A DNA stretch of 64,000 nucleotides, taken from Hofstenia miamia (taxonomy: Eukaryota; Xenacoelomorpha; Acoela). The notes below the pieces were generated by a model. That model worked only from the letters and a program-made list of their open reading frames with translations, had not been told where the DNA came from and did not search any database. Made by a program: the position numbers and the translations under genes. The stretch spans positions 1,562,584 to 1,626,583 of the forward strand of contig SCFE01000071.1 in the NCBI GenBank assembly GCA_004352715.1. Direction: 5' to 3'. Below, piece after piece: positions 21,781-31,400 of the stretch; within the stretch, counting starts at the first letter, position 1; each line of letters starts with the position of its first letter.

Positions 21781-23964
21781 GCTAATTACTTTGTCAGAAG
21801 ATCAAAATCCGGATTAAGAAATAAAAAATTTTGAATGAGGTTTGCGAATATATTAACTTTAGCCCCTTTCACATTCAAACAAAATGTATTTTAACAATAC
21901 TACCTAATAGCAAAATGCTGTTTTAGCAATTTTTTACACGGTTTTTAACAGTAAATTATGTTATTGCGACTATCAAAAAAAACCTATTAAAATTTTAGAG
22001 TTTCTAGTAATAAATGTCAGTTCGATAGAATCATTCTATAAATTTATTAAGCGAGCAAAACAGCAAGTGACACAATAATACAGTTAATGATGCACAATGG
22101 TGCACGTTAGAACACTTCTAGCGGCATGATTGTTTAATTGACGTCAAATAACATGCTGTTTTATATGAATAGATTATTGTTCAACTCTGAAGCTTCCTTT
22201 AATGATGTGTTACAAAGTAAATGAGTTGCAATAAAACAAGAGGCCAGAAGGCACTAAGAATATGACTTTTAATTATATATTGTTTAGTAGAGGAGAATTC
22301 GAATAGAGTAACAGTTTGATGAAAAAGTCTTAAATATGTGATTTTTACATTATTATATGCACGATAAAGCGCTAGTTCTTTATAATTGATGTATGTTGCA
22401 ACTTATCGAAATAAATTCGAGGTTAATTACACAATCACGGAATTGATATTTAACAGAAATAATATAATAATATATGATTAAGATCCAATAACAAAATTTA
22501 CCCAATGGCCAATGTATTGACAATCGTTGTCGCGAGGTAGATTGCAAAAAACACTTTTGATGGACTCTTTTGAACCATTTTCCCTCCACATTGTCCACAA
22601 AGACGACAACAGCAAAAAGATAAAGCACACCATGGAAATATTATTGTAAATATTACCATCACAATTACGATTATTATAAATATTGGTAATACGGCCCAGT
22701 TTTCTTTTCCAAACTAAAATATTTTTTATTATAATTAATTTGGAAGGTCACCTTTTTTAGCATGCAAAAATTAATCATAAATAAGTCGAAAAATGCACGA
22801 TAAACTCCAGAAAAATTTAAAGTAACAGAGGTTATTTCTATAAGGAACAAGAAGAGGTTTCATCATTTAAGTATCTTACAGTTCTCTTAAAAAAAGAGTC
22901 AAACTCCATTCACGCTACATAAGAAAACCAATATAATAAAAACGTAACCTCACTTTTTCACCCACCACGGAATGCTCGTTTGGCTGAACATATGTAAAGA
23001 CAGCTGATAACCGAGGGTTGATTTTACAGTATGTAAATCATATAAATTTCTGCCAAACCGCATACTCATGTTGCATTACAATAAGATATCCCACAAGTCC
23101 TTCTACGGTACACGAATCCATTCTTTCATTATTATGTTACGCTATGAATAACTTATGAAATAAATAAATTCAGAAGCAAAGTTAAGGCTAAGTACTGGGT
23201 GAAGTGAAGAAAATTGTAGGTAAAATGTAATTAATAATATAAATTGAAGAGCATACATCAATCGCTTTATCAGGAGTTATTGTTGAAGGATCGAATTTCT
23301 CGGTGATATTTGCTAGTTTTGTGGGATCAGTTAAGTCCGCTATTGTCAAATTAGTTGCTCCTACTGTGGTTTCAATTTGCTTTACATATTCCGAGATTGT
23401 TTCTGTCATTGATCCTAAAATACTCAAAGTTGTTAATGCTTGTCTTCTCAGGAGGAAGTGTGCAAGTTTATTTTAATATAATGATAAAATCTCAATCAAA
23501 TACAAGCAATCTTACTAATTAGTAATTGTACAAATATCACATTAAATTTTCCAAGTCCTGATTTTTTTAAGAAGCTTCGTTTTGATGGTTTATATATATC
23601 TCTCAAATTTTAATTAACTTATGTGTATAAGCATTTAAACATTCTTTTAACAATGATAAAATGTAGTAATCAGATATTTTTGCTAAAATTTCACTTCAGT
23701 AAAATATCTCATACCCCACGGTATTCCAAAAGGAAACACTAAGTCCTTGACTTTTGAAACTAAACTGTAATACGGATCTAAAATGCCGAAGTCCGCAGAT
23801 CCACTCTCCAATTTTGGAACAAAGTCAGTTTCTTGAGCAGGCAGAAACAGCAACTTGTTCCCATCGATTCTAGGCAGTGAAGAGTTGCCTTCAGAATTAT
23901 CCGTCAAGAAATACAATATTAACACAAAATAGACAAACATGGTATACAATTGATGAGAATTCAA
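6191..23964 (-). CDS. Prominin-like pentaspan membrane protein, 5' half (13 exons)
   Basis: Thirteen minus-strand exons encode about 540 residues: signal peptide (Met at 23,940 or 23,964), extracellular domain 1, TM1, a cytoplasmic loop with CCCRLCGQCGG (a prominin hallmark), TM2, and the large first extracellular loop with a CxxxC pair and many N-glycosylation sites, ending just before where TM3 should start. Prominins are plasma-membrane glycoproteins that bind cholesterol and organise membrane protrusions and photoreceptor membranes. All 12 junctions have GT and AG ends and matching phase (1,0,2,0,1,2,0,1,0,0,1,0). Introns range from 41 bp to 8.7 kb. Oddities: an in-frame TGA in exon H, and no exons for TM3-TM5. 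It may be a real gene running off the window, or a broken copy. Confidence 0.75.
6325..6404 (-). CDS. Prominin-like exon L
   Basis: Acceptor aatttag, donor GTC|GTATGA (weaker than its neighbours). Encodes 26 residues (IKDLISGQIDENKAPLISD…). The intron to exon M is only 45 bp. Confidence 0.6.
6489..6831. mobile_element. MITE-like element with inverted ends in intron K-L
   Basis: The left end reads gacttgtcaacgagcc and the right end, reversed, gacttatcaacgaccc. Both ends also carry gagccgagccgagct blocks. The flanks share atgtgt, which may be part of a target duplication. No coding frame. The ends and flank suggest a non-autonomous hAT-like element, but this is inference. Confidence 0.55.
6958..7012 (-). 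CDS. Prominin-like exon K
   Basis: Acceptor tattttag, donor A|GTAAGT. Encodes VFADVSDLINSTISSSLD, a short helical segment with a glycosylation site. Phase 0 in, phase 1 out. Confidence 0.65.
8253..8315 (-). CDS. Prominin-like exon J
   Basis: Acceptor aaattag, donor A|GTAAGT, 21 codons in phase 0 at both ends. The product (MPSTTLDPIPTMQVTDIM) corresponds in order to the proline-containing stretch after the cysteine pair in prominins. Confidence 0.65.
8537..8742 (-). CDS. Prominin-like exon I: extracellular loop 1 with cysteine pair
   Basis: Acceptor tgtttag directly beside an (AT)n tract, donor C|GTAAAT. It encodes 68 residues with several N-glycosylation sites and LAASANCGSSCDTNVKDQL. A cysteine pair between two helical segments at this place also occurs in vertebrate prominins. 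Confidence 0.75.
8759..8798. repeat. (AT)n microsatellite beside exon I acceptor
   Basis: A 40-bp AT run lies 16 bp upstream of the exon I acceptor in the gene's direction. Confidence 0.9.
8900..9948 (+). pseudogene. Penelope-like reverse transcriptase
   Basis: Plus-strand frames show KTHRNLKNPPHRPI, SYDVK, GMPMG, YHRYVDDIIAAF, and RLNFLDITI in order. These are the RT blocks of Penelope-like elements (YVDD catalytic core intact, FLDI block typical). The last 203 codons (9,340-9,948) are open; stops at about 9,030 and 9,320 break the earlier part. The product would copy the element's RNA. No GIY-YIG endonuclease was recognised downstream; an (AT)n tract follows instead. The copy lies antisense within intron H-I of the prominin-like gene. 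Confidence 0.8.
9995..10042. repeat. (AT)n microsatellite
   Basis: Alternating AT run after the Penelope fragment, 36 bp before exon H's donor in plus coordinates. Confidence 0.9.
10078..10228 (-). CDS. Prominin-like exon H, with an in-frame TGA
   Basis: Acceptor tctattag, donor T|GTAAGT. Length 151 bp and both ends fit the phases of exons G and I. The frame encodes a helical segment (RVFQRFLDQISSNLIANATS) but carries TGA at 10,214-10,216, the fifth codon. Either the copy has a nonsense change, the true acceptor lies elsewhere, or the base call is wrong. No other acceptor of phase 0 was found in the open part. Confidence 0.5.
10795..10905. repeat. G/C-rich dispersed repeat, second copy
   Basis: A block with gggtcaggcctaaagtc and gggccaccc in otherwise AT-rich intron sequence; related in wording to 2,466-2,575. 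Confidence 0.45.
11572..11602. repeat. (TA)n microsatellite
   Basis: About 15 TA units in intron G-H. Confidence 0.9.
11653..11902 (-). mobile_element. Possible hAT-like element end
   Basis: cagtggtgtagtgc at 11,653 followed by ggggggctc resembles the ends of many animal hAT elements (cagtggcgta…). A 70-codon minus-strand frame (11,902-11,690) ends close to it, where a transposase C terminus would be expected, but its sequence is not clearly recognisable. Similar starts occur at 15,822 and 24,584. Confidence 0.3.
12736..12817 (-). CDS. Prominin-like exon G: extracellular loop 1
   Basis: Acceptor acattttag, donor CAG|GTAATT; the 73-bp intron to exon F keeps the frame. Encodes 27 residues with a glycine-rich PGIGGYPG stretch. 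Confidence 0.6.
12891..12996 (-). CDS. Prominin-like exon F: extracellular loop 1
   Basis: Two AG acceptors lie 7 bp apart (exon starts 13,003 or 12,996); only 12,996 keeps the phase of exon E. The donor is C|GTGAGT. The 34-residue product (…VSAYVNEMKLFNFVGPFNFG…) has no clear counterpart that I can recall in vertebrate prominins, so this stretch is divergent. Confidence 0.6.
13603..13669 (-). CDS. Prominin-like exon E: extracellular loop 1
   Basis: Acceptor tttttag, donor G|GTAAGT. Encodes 22 residues (TLINTIDFAQVVFFDVLD). Only one of three frames is open and it agrees with exon D. A decayed copy of this exon lies at about 14,183-14,250. Confidence 0.7.
13711..13834 (-). CDS. Prominin-like exon D: end of TM2, start of extracellular loop 1
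   Basis: Acceptor tgtttag, donor AAT|GTAATT. The first base completes the Gly codon begun in exon C, extending TM2 by GLMGTYGAA before an extracellular helical stretch (LYDFVNNLQDDLKEY). It is separated from exon C by an 8.7-kb intron filled with transposons and from exon E by only 41 bp. Confidence 0.75.
13925..13946. repeat. 22-bp perfect palindrome near exon D
   Basis: agcgatctatatatagatcgct is self-complementary; accggtaa flanks it on one side and gaccggtaa on the other, extending the hairpin imperfectly. It lies 91 bp upstream of exon D in the gene's direction. Confidence 0.85.
14135..14302 (-). pseudogene. Decayed duplicate of exon E and its flanks
   Basis: About 165 bp match 13,557-13,718 in the same orientation, including the exon E coding stretch (copy at about 14,183-14,250). 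The copy still reads VTLINTIDFAQVVF, and a GT remains at the donor, but the acceptor AG is lost. It lies upstream of exon D, so it is not simply an extra usable exon. Likely an old local duplication inside the gene. Confidence 0.8.
14303..16714. other. Intron C-D sequence without gene
   Basis: AT-rich; contains an (AAT)n tract at 14,718-14,805 and a hAT-like start at 15,822. Short open frames here show no motif. Confidence 0.5.
14718..14805. repeat. (AAT)n microsatellite
   Basis: Imperfect trinucleotide run of taa/ata units. Confidence 0.9.
16715..17920 (-). pseudogene. Second non-LTR reverse transcriptase, degenerate
   Basis: Minus-strand frames in order: VENEFPG and VTDITPLYNN (near 17,400-17,460), KQYGFRGKHSTIH (near 17,300), ALLDLS and LMSFLESRKQRV (near 17,000-17,120), PLGTVLGPNVFAIYVND and QFTDDTCLV (16,945-16,840). 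These are the successive RT blocks of Jockey/CR1-like elements; the catalytic FADD appears as FTDD. Many stops. Upstream minus-strand sequence to about 18,160 looks coding-like and may be more of the same element. It lies in intron C-D, in the same direction as the gene. Confidence 0.75.
18520..20290 (+). mobile_element. Decayed Tc1/mariner-superfamily element
   Basis: The plus strand encodes a broken transposase from about 18,640 to 20,276. A possible start is the cagggtctcccacaaaaa motif near 18,524, of the kind seen at mariner-type ends, but the matching right end could not be defined. It lies in intron C-D of the prominin-like gene, opposite in direction. Confidence 0.65.
18640..20276 (+). 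pseudogene. Mariner-superfamily transposase, degenerate
   Basis: An N-terminal helix-turn-helix remnant (YSQREIAAVTGISKGTVSRI, near 18,930) is followed by the DDE/D core: WFSGDANFHLAGPLN (19,670), where the usual SDEANF has become SGDANF; WQQDGARAHT (19,953); SPDLSVMDYF (20,060). The C terminus (AAWIPRLGRCIDIEGGHFEHL) is well preserved. Frameshifts and stops separate the blocks. Intact relatives cut and paste DNA at TA sites. Confidence 0.8.
20835..20901. repeat. (AAT)n microsatellite
   Basis: Nearly uninterrupted aat run with one tgat change. Confidence 0.9.
21743..21777. repeat. (TA)n microsatellite
   Basis: TA run; a second shorter run is at 21,709-21,724. Confidence 0.9.
22502..22713 (-). 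CDS. Prominin-like exon C: TM1, cysteine-rich loop, TM2
   Basis: Acceptor attttag, donor GG|GTAAAT. It encodes TM1 (IFIIIVIVMVIFTIIF), the cytoplasmic motif CCCRLCGQCGG followed by basic residues, and most of TM2 (VFFAIYLATTIVNTLAIG). The cysteine-rich motif at this position between two membrane helices is the strongest evidence for the family. Confidence 0.85.
23257..23414 (-). CDS. Prominin-like exon B: extracellular domain 1
   Basis: Acceptor attttag, donor GAT|GTATGC. It encodes 52 residues with a helical ISEYVKQIETTVG segment and N-glycosylation sites, and joins exon A in phase 1 and exon C in phase 0. Confidence 0.7.
23715..23964 (-). CDS. Prominin-like exon A: signal peptide and N-terminal extracellular part
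   Basis: The frame begins at Met 23,964; a second Met at 23,940 starts a strongly hydrophobic segment (FVYFVLILYFL), which makes it the more likely start of a signal peptide. The rest is extracellular and ends in KDLVFPFGIPW, comparable in position to the FP segment before TM1 in prominins. Donor is G|GTATGAG, phase 1, which fits exon B. Confidence 0.7.
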
Positions 23965-25560
23965 CGTCTAATTAAATTTACATTTCTGGCAAACAATTCA
24001 TTCTTAACTGAATTGGTTTTAAACATTGAATAGTTATTAAATTTGTCTCAAACGATTGCATACCATTTAACAACGACATTAATTTATTTTCTTTCAACCA
24101 GGTGATAAGTATCCAGAAGCCTTAATTGTTTCAAATTAATTTACATTAGTAATGAAAGGTAAAAATATATTCGGACTTTGCAGGTATTACTGAGCAGAAA
24201 ATCAACAATTTTTTGAAGTCATTGTTAATGTTTTCTTTACCATTCTGTATGTTATTAAAAGTTTATTAAAATATAAAAAAGCATCAGGAATTATTTATTA
24301 AAAACATCGTAAATCAAATTTTGTCAGAAATCTCAATTTTTGCGTCTATTTTTAGACCATAAGTTGTTTAATAAAAACTATAATAATCATTTTAAAGGTT
24401 CATTTTCAATCAATTTTTTTGTATAATTAGCAAAGCCAAATTATATATAAAAATAATATTTTGGAAATATCATGTTTTTAGCAATCATATTTTTCAGCAT
24501 TTTCAGCGCTTGCCTATAAAAAGCTATAAAAAGCATTTGGGTATTATCGGAAACAATTTACATTTTTGAATTCGTGTTGCCAGCAGTGGCGTCAAGCCCT
24601 TTATAAATAAGGGGGGATTAGAGGATCAAAAAAATGTGTGAGCACATGTAAATAATTAAATATCATTTCCCACAGAGTAAAGAGTGTCAAATTCACCTTC
24701 TTTTAAAATCACGGTCGAGCATGGGCCCATTAAGGAGCGTCCTTTCGGGAATGCTACAAACTCAGTGTTTTCCTCGCCGCTACCTGCTTCTTTATGCATT
24801 TCACTCTTCAATGCATATAGAGAAGCCGTTTAATATTGGTATGGTTTCCAAGTCCTCTAAAGATTAGATGTCTGAAGAGAATTTAAACCTATTTCCTAGA
24901 AATCGAAGTTTTCATACTTCAGTTAAAGCAATATCTTTAGTAGAAATCTTAGCATTATCTTCGAACACATTCATCAATAGATGTGTCCATGGCTCACAAT
25001 TTCCTAAGACTTTGAAGAAAATTCTTTAAACATCTGGATAGACGGCTTTCCTTTTAAGAGGACACCAGTTTAATTAAGAATATATTACCCATTAATTTTT
25101 TAAAATCTACAATGATTTCTTAAAAAATATTTCATGAGCACATAACTCTGAAAACAACAATACAATAAATATTTGTTTCAACTTTCATTTACGTTTTATG
25201 TCATCCATAATTATGGGGATAGTTCAAATGAATTTCAAAAAATCCTACTTTTTATCAAAAATTGCTAAATACATAAGGTACTACAATGAAATTTTCTTTA
25301 CAAATTTTTAGTATTTTTATCCACATTCACCAAGAATTTGTAACTTCGTAATAGGTTTTGAGAAAGTGTTTAAAAACGTGGAAAAACGATTTTTACATTT
25401 AAAAGACAACAAGCTGATTAAGGATGAACACTGAATGTCACTTTTGAATGATTTTTGACATTGCTGGTGAAATATTTCATTCATTAACGTTTCTTTTCAT
25501 ATTTAAAATATCTTTTTTAATTTATATGATTCTTCAAGCTATTAGCAACAATTCTAAAAT
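23965..25560. other. Upstream of prominin-like exon A; no gene recognised
   Basis: AT-rich sequence. A hAT-like start (cagtggcgtcaagccc, then gggggg) is at 24,584. The stretch 24,660-25,050 is less AT-rich and may be remnant transposon coding sequence, but no motif could be assigned. No promoter element is identified with confidence. Confidence 0.4.
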
Positions 25561-25634
25561 TTAATTTAATAATGTGTAGAATCCAAACAGAAACAGATTT
25601 TTTCTGTACATGATTTTTAGCAAAAAGCTGTTTT

Positions 25635-25636
<2 letters not shown>

Positions 25637-25672
<36 letters not shown>

Positions 25673-25698
25673 TATATATATATACACATATTATATGT

Positions 25699-25738
<40 letters not shown>
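25637..25738. repeat. (TA)n microsatellite, compound
   Basis: Three TA runs separated by gcacaca and acacatattatatgtgac; it produces meaningless IYIYIY frames. Confidence 0.9.
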
Positions 25739-25740
<2 letters not shown>

Positions 25741-26080
25741 GCCCCGCAAGGAGATGAACATTGGTTGAAGTGAAGTGTTGAAAAAAATGTGCTGTGAGAA
25801 CTGAACTTTCAAAAAACCTGGATTAACTATGGGCAACATTGCTTTCACATTATCTCCAAATGCCTAATACTATACATTTACGAACAACGTGTTGAAAAAT
25901 ATTGAAATTCCTTAAGTTTCTAATGCTTATACATTAATTTTCCATGTTATTCGATGACTTAATTTGTGTTTTTCAATGTCATTTTGTATTGGTTTTTGTT
26001 ATATGTTTTTTGTATACCCAACATTAATGCTGAAGACCAAGAAATATATGAATTTCCTATATTATATACTATTATTATTT

Positions 26081-26365
26081 AGAAAGCGACATCAGCTACC
26101 CGATTTCGGGTTTCGGGTCAGGTATCAAATTGTCGGGTCGGGTCAGGTTCGGGTACAAAGATTAGATTGATTATTAAAAAATACTGATCTGAGAAAGATT
26201 CAAGATGGTAAATATTACCAATGAATTACTGTTGCCCACAAGGAAATAATTAATGTTAATGGTCATTTGATTGGGCAGACGTAAGTAAAATCAATTCAAA
26301 GTCAGAGTTTAGGGTCGGGTCGGGTTCACGTAGTAAATATTCCGATCAGGTCGTATTCGCACTCA
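26081..26365. repeat. GGGTC-rich dispersed repeat
   Basis: Two blocks of gggtcgggtcagg / gggtcgggtcgggttc (26,099-26,160 and 26,311-26,330) in the same orientation, about 210 bp apart, may be the two ends of a short element. Same wording class as 2,466-2,575. Confidence 0.5.
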
Positions 26366-28670
26366 TTGTCGCTCTCTATTTTGAGCTTGTAATAATCGTA
26401 ACTTCTATTTGTTTTCTATCATTTGTCAATTTAAAAATATTTTCAGTTGATTTTTATAAATGAGGTCGCCAACGTTAAAAAACCTACTGCCCGACTCGCC
26501 ATCAAAAAAGTTTGTCCACCATGCATTATCGCATATATCATTATGAGCTAGTAAGATAAAAAAAACTATTTAATGTCATCAGAAATTGTAGAGGGCGGAT
26601 TCACATGACAACCTGAAAAAGGGACGTACAGTAGTTGAGTTAAATTCTCTGCTCTCTTGAAAAATGTATATATTTTGTCAATACGAATTATTAATGATAG
26701 TCGAAGGACATGTGACTCATATTCAGGTGTGTAAAATATGGTATGGCAATATTATGGTAACTTTAAATGTCATTATTGATATGGTGATTATGCTCGCAAA
26801 AAATTATTGAAATAATGGCCATTATGCAAAAATAGGGGGAAATATGGTAAATTAACAAAAACCATTAAAACAAAATTCAAAATGTTAAAAAAGATAAGCA
26901 AAAAGTTTTAGTTTCTATGTGGATTTTGACAAAATTCCTCCAACTGTGCTGAAGCACAAGTAAATATGGTTGACATGAAAGAAAATTCAATGCGTTCATA
27001 TTTTTATAATAATCTGTAAACATAGTTTGGATAATATTGAATAGACGTTTCCACTACCAGTCGGCCATGGCGAGTAATTACTGACCTATATGTCATCTCG
27101 AAAATTCCTAGAAAGACTTCAGAAAATTTTATATTTCAGCACGCTACAGTACTCCAATTTAATAATAATGACATTTATACTTCTGCAATCTCTCATTAAG
27201 TGAGTTTTTCTGCTTTTTGAATGTGTAATTTATTTCGAATTTCTCACGTAACTAACTAATAATATTAACAAAAGTTACATCTGAGAAAATAAGTAACTTC
27301 ATAAAAATAAAGATGTTTGAACGTTTGTATTTTTCTAACATTTAAAAGGAATTTCAAAACAAGTTTAGAAGTTTTTCGGTTGCAATCACATTCAAAATTG
27401 ATGAAGGAAAATTTTGAAAAATGGATCATTATCCGAAGTTGACTACTGAATTTTGCCTTACTAATTCTGACAGGCAAAGGTGCTATGTCAATGTTATTGG
27501 AATAGTATATTTTAGTTAAAAATTTCCAGAATACAAGAGAATTCTAAAGTCTATCGTAAACTGGGTAACATTGTCATGCAAGGTAACTTTGGTAGTTTGA
27601 CAAAACCAAACTTTTCTTTTTATATCATTGATGAATGGTTGATAGCAACTTGCAAAAAAGTAAATAATTTTAATAAATCAAGATCTACTTTAAAAAAATT
27701 ATTGAATTTTATGTTAAAATAAGAATGATATTTGTAGTTTAGTCGAATTTAAGGGTCATTATACGAAATAGCAAATAAATAGAAAATAATAAAATGGAAA
27801 ACAGGTCATATAATAACGCCCATTAGTTGTATCAAATATAAAGAAAATCGTATAGAAATTCTTTTACTAATCTATAATGATTGCCGCCAATTCAATTTTT
27901 CGCTGAAGACTAAATAATATTTAACACTTCAAAATATGCGGAAGCGATCTAGTTTTAAATTTTCACAGTATATTTTTAATAATGCCATTTATGAGTTGAG
28001 CAACATCAATTTTAAAAAAACTTAGTCACAAATTTGTGTTTTCAAATGCTTTACATAAAATGATTGTGGGAAAAATTGAAAATATAAATAAAACATTTTA
28101 AAACAGATTCCGATATGCAATCAAAAGCTCTTTAAAATTTTTCGCATGACTCTTTGAATTTTACATTTTAACTGTATGGATTAGAAATTTGTTGCTTTTG
28201 CCTTTAGAGAATTGATGTATTCAGGGAGACATTTAGGGAAAAAAATTAGGGAATTTGACCAAATTTTCTGTGATTCAATTTCTTGATATCAAGTAATAAT
28301 ATGTCACTATGTGCATTCAAAAGCATGCATAGTGATTTATCAAGGCGTACATATTGACACATGAAGAAAAATGATTAGATTATGTAGGAAAAATTGTTGC
28401 GTGACATTGGATGTTTGTGAATGCCTTTATTTATTAAAATTTTAACTATATTTGTGCAATTCATTACATGGTTGGGTAATACTAAAGATGCGACTTTCAA
28501 ATTTTCAAAAAAATGTTTTGTTCTAAAAAAGTGCTTGTAATAGTAGTCTGTAATTCCATAGCCATCACTGTATGCGTGATAATCACATTATCACTTATTT
28601 TTTAGCAACCAAAAAATTTTGTTTGTACATATCAACATATAAAATGCCATAAAGTGTACATAGTGACATA
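26366..28670. other. No gene recognised
   Basis: AT-rich, no convincing open frame, no repeat of note. Confidence 0.5.
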
Positions 28671-29285
28671 TACAGTAGTGGAAAAATTAATGGAATATTG
28701 TAAATTAAATACTAGTTATATTATTTTCATATTACTTCAGCTATATAAATACAAACTAATAATTGATATGACCACCATGTGCTTTAAAAATGTCCTGAAC
28801 ACGCTTTGGCATTGATTTCACAAGTGTTTTACAACATTCCTTAATTTTTTCTGACCTAAGCCAAATGTCAGGCACAGCAATCATAGGTTTATTTTTGGTT
28901 GTTCAATCACGTATATTCAGTGCTTGTTTGACAAGAGCAAACAAATTTTCGATGTGAATTGCATGTGGACTGTTCAAAGGCCTTTGCTGTAGAGAAATAT
29001 TGAGTTCATTAAGTTTTGCCTTCAACATTTTAGAATTGTGACAAGTTGCGAGCTCATGCTGAACGATTCTAGTATCATTTTGAAACCACTCCATGTAGTG
29101 CTCCTTGGCACTGCTGCTTAAAATAGAGCGGTCTGTTCAGAACTCATTATTCCATTTATTGGCTTGATCATCACTGGTCCAAACACATTTTCACAATTTA
29201 GCTGTTTTAAGAATTCTTGCAACAAGTTTAGCAATAAATACATAAAAAATTTAAAAATATTCCATTAATTTTTCCACTACTGTAT
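28671..29285 (-). mobile_element. Short Tc1-like element with perfect inverted ends
   Basis: The first 29 bp from 28,671 (tacagtagtggaaaaattaa…) equal the reverse complement of the last 29 bp, including the TA target at each end. The roughly 610-bp interior carries only the 3' part of a transposase on the minus strand, so it is an internally deleted copy that could have been moved by a relative's transposase. Confidence 0.9.
28750..29094 (-). pseudogene. Tc1-like transposase C-terminal fragment
   Basis: Minus-strand reading: QNDTRIVQHELA (catalytic D block, changed from QDN), NSPHAIHIENLF (from SPDLNPIENLW, keeping the third acidic residue E), then LVKSMPKRVQDIFKAHGGHINY, the usual C terminus of Tc1/Tc3-like transposases. 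The N-terminal half and the first catalytic D are missing. Confidence 0.75.
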
Positions 29286-30093
29286 AGTTTGTTAAACGAA
29301 CATAGTGACATGGTATAACTGTATACATAGCAAAATCGTAACAAGCAAACTCTGCCCCAATTTGGGGTGTAATCTGAGTTCCCTTTATGTAACAAGTTCA
29401 TTGTAAGGGATTTCAGTAAGCATTAGTAAGCATTTCACATTACAAAATTGTAAAACAAATTGACACTTATATTCTTAGGTAACTGCTTGGCTCATGTTGG
29501 CTACCACACATATAAGGCTATCCAGCCTACATGCTGACAATATTGCCAAGACAGAATTCACAAAAGAAAAATAAGATTCAACTTTCTGAAGACTCAATTG
29601 CTATTAGCTTGTTAGTGATTGCCCTGCTTTTCCCTAGCACATAATATTGTACATGAGAAAACTCCAATGCGCTCCTTTGGCTATTATAATTTAATTTGAT
29701 CTGATTTGATACATGTATGACAAAACATTGACTCAACTAAATTGTTAACTACTATCTGCATCCATATACCAAATTTGAGGAGAGGAATAGTTAGAACTGG
29801 AGAAAACATGTGCAGAAATGGATGAAAAGGCAACTTGAACCTTCTCAGCAACGTTGAAGCTGATATAAAATATATAATAATAAAAGACAATCCAAACATG
29901 AACAACAATTTACAAAGGTTCATGATTCATGGAGCAAATGAATTGAGCTTCAAATCAAAGCAGATTATTGAACATCTGACAGCAGCTCTCACATTTAAAT
30001 ACAATTCATTAGCAGACACCAAACAAGTACCTGTTAGCAGTTTAATAACTTTACAATGTCTTTGAATTGCTTAAATATTATGTGATATTTAGA
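29286..30093. other. No gene recognised
   Basis: Open frames of 76-79 codons exist on both strands at 29,684-30,065 but show no motif. Confidence 0.4.
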
Positions 30094-30769
30094 TTAGACT
30101 ATTGCTATTCCAATTTTCACTGGGTAGTTAATTTTCTGATTTGCCACTATATCCCAAAATCTTGTGAATAGGGATATTTGTCTTAGTTTCTGGACATCTT
30201 CTTGTTTTATCACTACTTTGGTTGTGATGCACTCCACATCTATTGTGACTTGATTCTTTGGTTTTATTAGTTTGACCAGTTCCTTCTTGGTAAATGATTC
30301 AGCATAAATATATTTCATTACTGATCTTGGTAGTTACTCTTTCAATGGCTCATAATATCTTTCAGTGATTTCACAATAAATGGTGGTTTGGACTAAGTAT
30401 ATGTTATTCTTGTCTCAATCTATTGCAGCACTGGCATTGGTATTTCTATGTCCCACTTCTCCATGTTGATGTGATCAATCATCTTCTGGGTTTGTGGGGA
30501 CATTTCTATTGCCAATGAGCTTGACAAGAATTCCTCTTCATGCATGTCACATGTTGTTTTCATTACAATTTCTATAATGCTGACCAGTTCATCCTTGTTT
30601 TTTCTCTCAAAACTTTGTTGGAGCTTTAGTATTTTTGTGAAGGAACACCTGGATAGTCAATCAAGAATTTTGCCAGTATAGCTCAATATTTCACACTTAC
30701 TTGTGTCCTCTGTTTGCTCTTTTCCCAATGATAATCACTTCCATTGTCAGCCAGAGCTGCTTACTTGTT
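30094..30769 (-). pseudogene. Fragment of the retroelement third coding block (ORF3)
   Basis: The minus-strand frame 30,318-30,094 contains FTKKELVKLI and VDVECITT, which pair with FMKTELEELF and VDVECITA read on the minus strand at 31,860-31,950. It is therefore either a repeated domain of ORF3 or a piece of another copy. Function unknown. Confidence 0.5.
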
Positions 30770-31400
30770 ACTTTTAGCCAATTTTGGCAGACAATAGTTT
30801 GAAATTCAAATCAACAGGTTCTAGTAAAATTTTGCTATAAATAGAATCAAATCATTGGAAAAATTGTTGAAGTAAGTGCTTTGGAATTCTTATCTTTAGT
30901 TTATTAGTGGTTTGATTAATTAATTTCAATGTATAGCTAAACAGTTTGTGTCTAGCAGAGGTCAGGATCCCATGATGGGAATGATTCTAGGTTCTATACC
31001 CCTGACAATGAAACAACACTTAAGTTAAGGAAACAAATAGGAGTTTTCTGATTACCTGTTTAGCTGACTACCATTTCCTTCATACATGTAAATGATAAAA
31101 ATTTCAACATAAGGATAGTAATCCAACCATAGGAGTTAATATTATCACTTTTTCTAGATCCAAATTATTAATTAATGTGACTGACAATGAGACCCAATAT
31201 TATATTCTAACTATTACATGTAGGATAGGAATTTGCTACTTCTTTAATTAATTATCTAGAAGCCAATATTTTTTGGTAATGGCTATTCATACATTACTTA
31301 ATTAAACAGCTAGGGACAAGCCCAGTTGCAGTATATTAGTAGACTTTACAAAACAAGTTTAAGTCAAGTTGTGTCTTGTCCTTAGTGAACACTGTGATAG
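30770..31400 (+). repeat. LTR-like repeat fragment
   Basis: The reverse complement matches 60,560-61,130 at several places: the tattgtctgccaa / cttctgccaag region, caacaggt, gaattc, agaatgattcta, and gtttaagtc(a/g)agttgtg. It therefore has the opposite orientation to the LTR at 60,245-61,325. It sits between two ORF3-like pieces. Confidence 0.5.

Larger units (their letters stand above)
20291..22501. other. Intron C-D sequence without gene
   Basis: Contains an (AAT)n tract at 20,835-20,901 and (TA)n tracts at 21,709-21,724 and 21,743-21,777. A short G/C-richer stretch at 20,750-20,830 beside the AAT tract has no recognised identity. Confidence 0.5.

Noticed and set aside
25561-25848. 95-codon frame with IYIYIYIY
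   Set aside because: Translation of a (TA)n tract.
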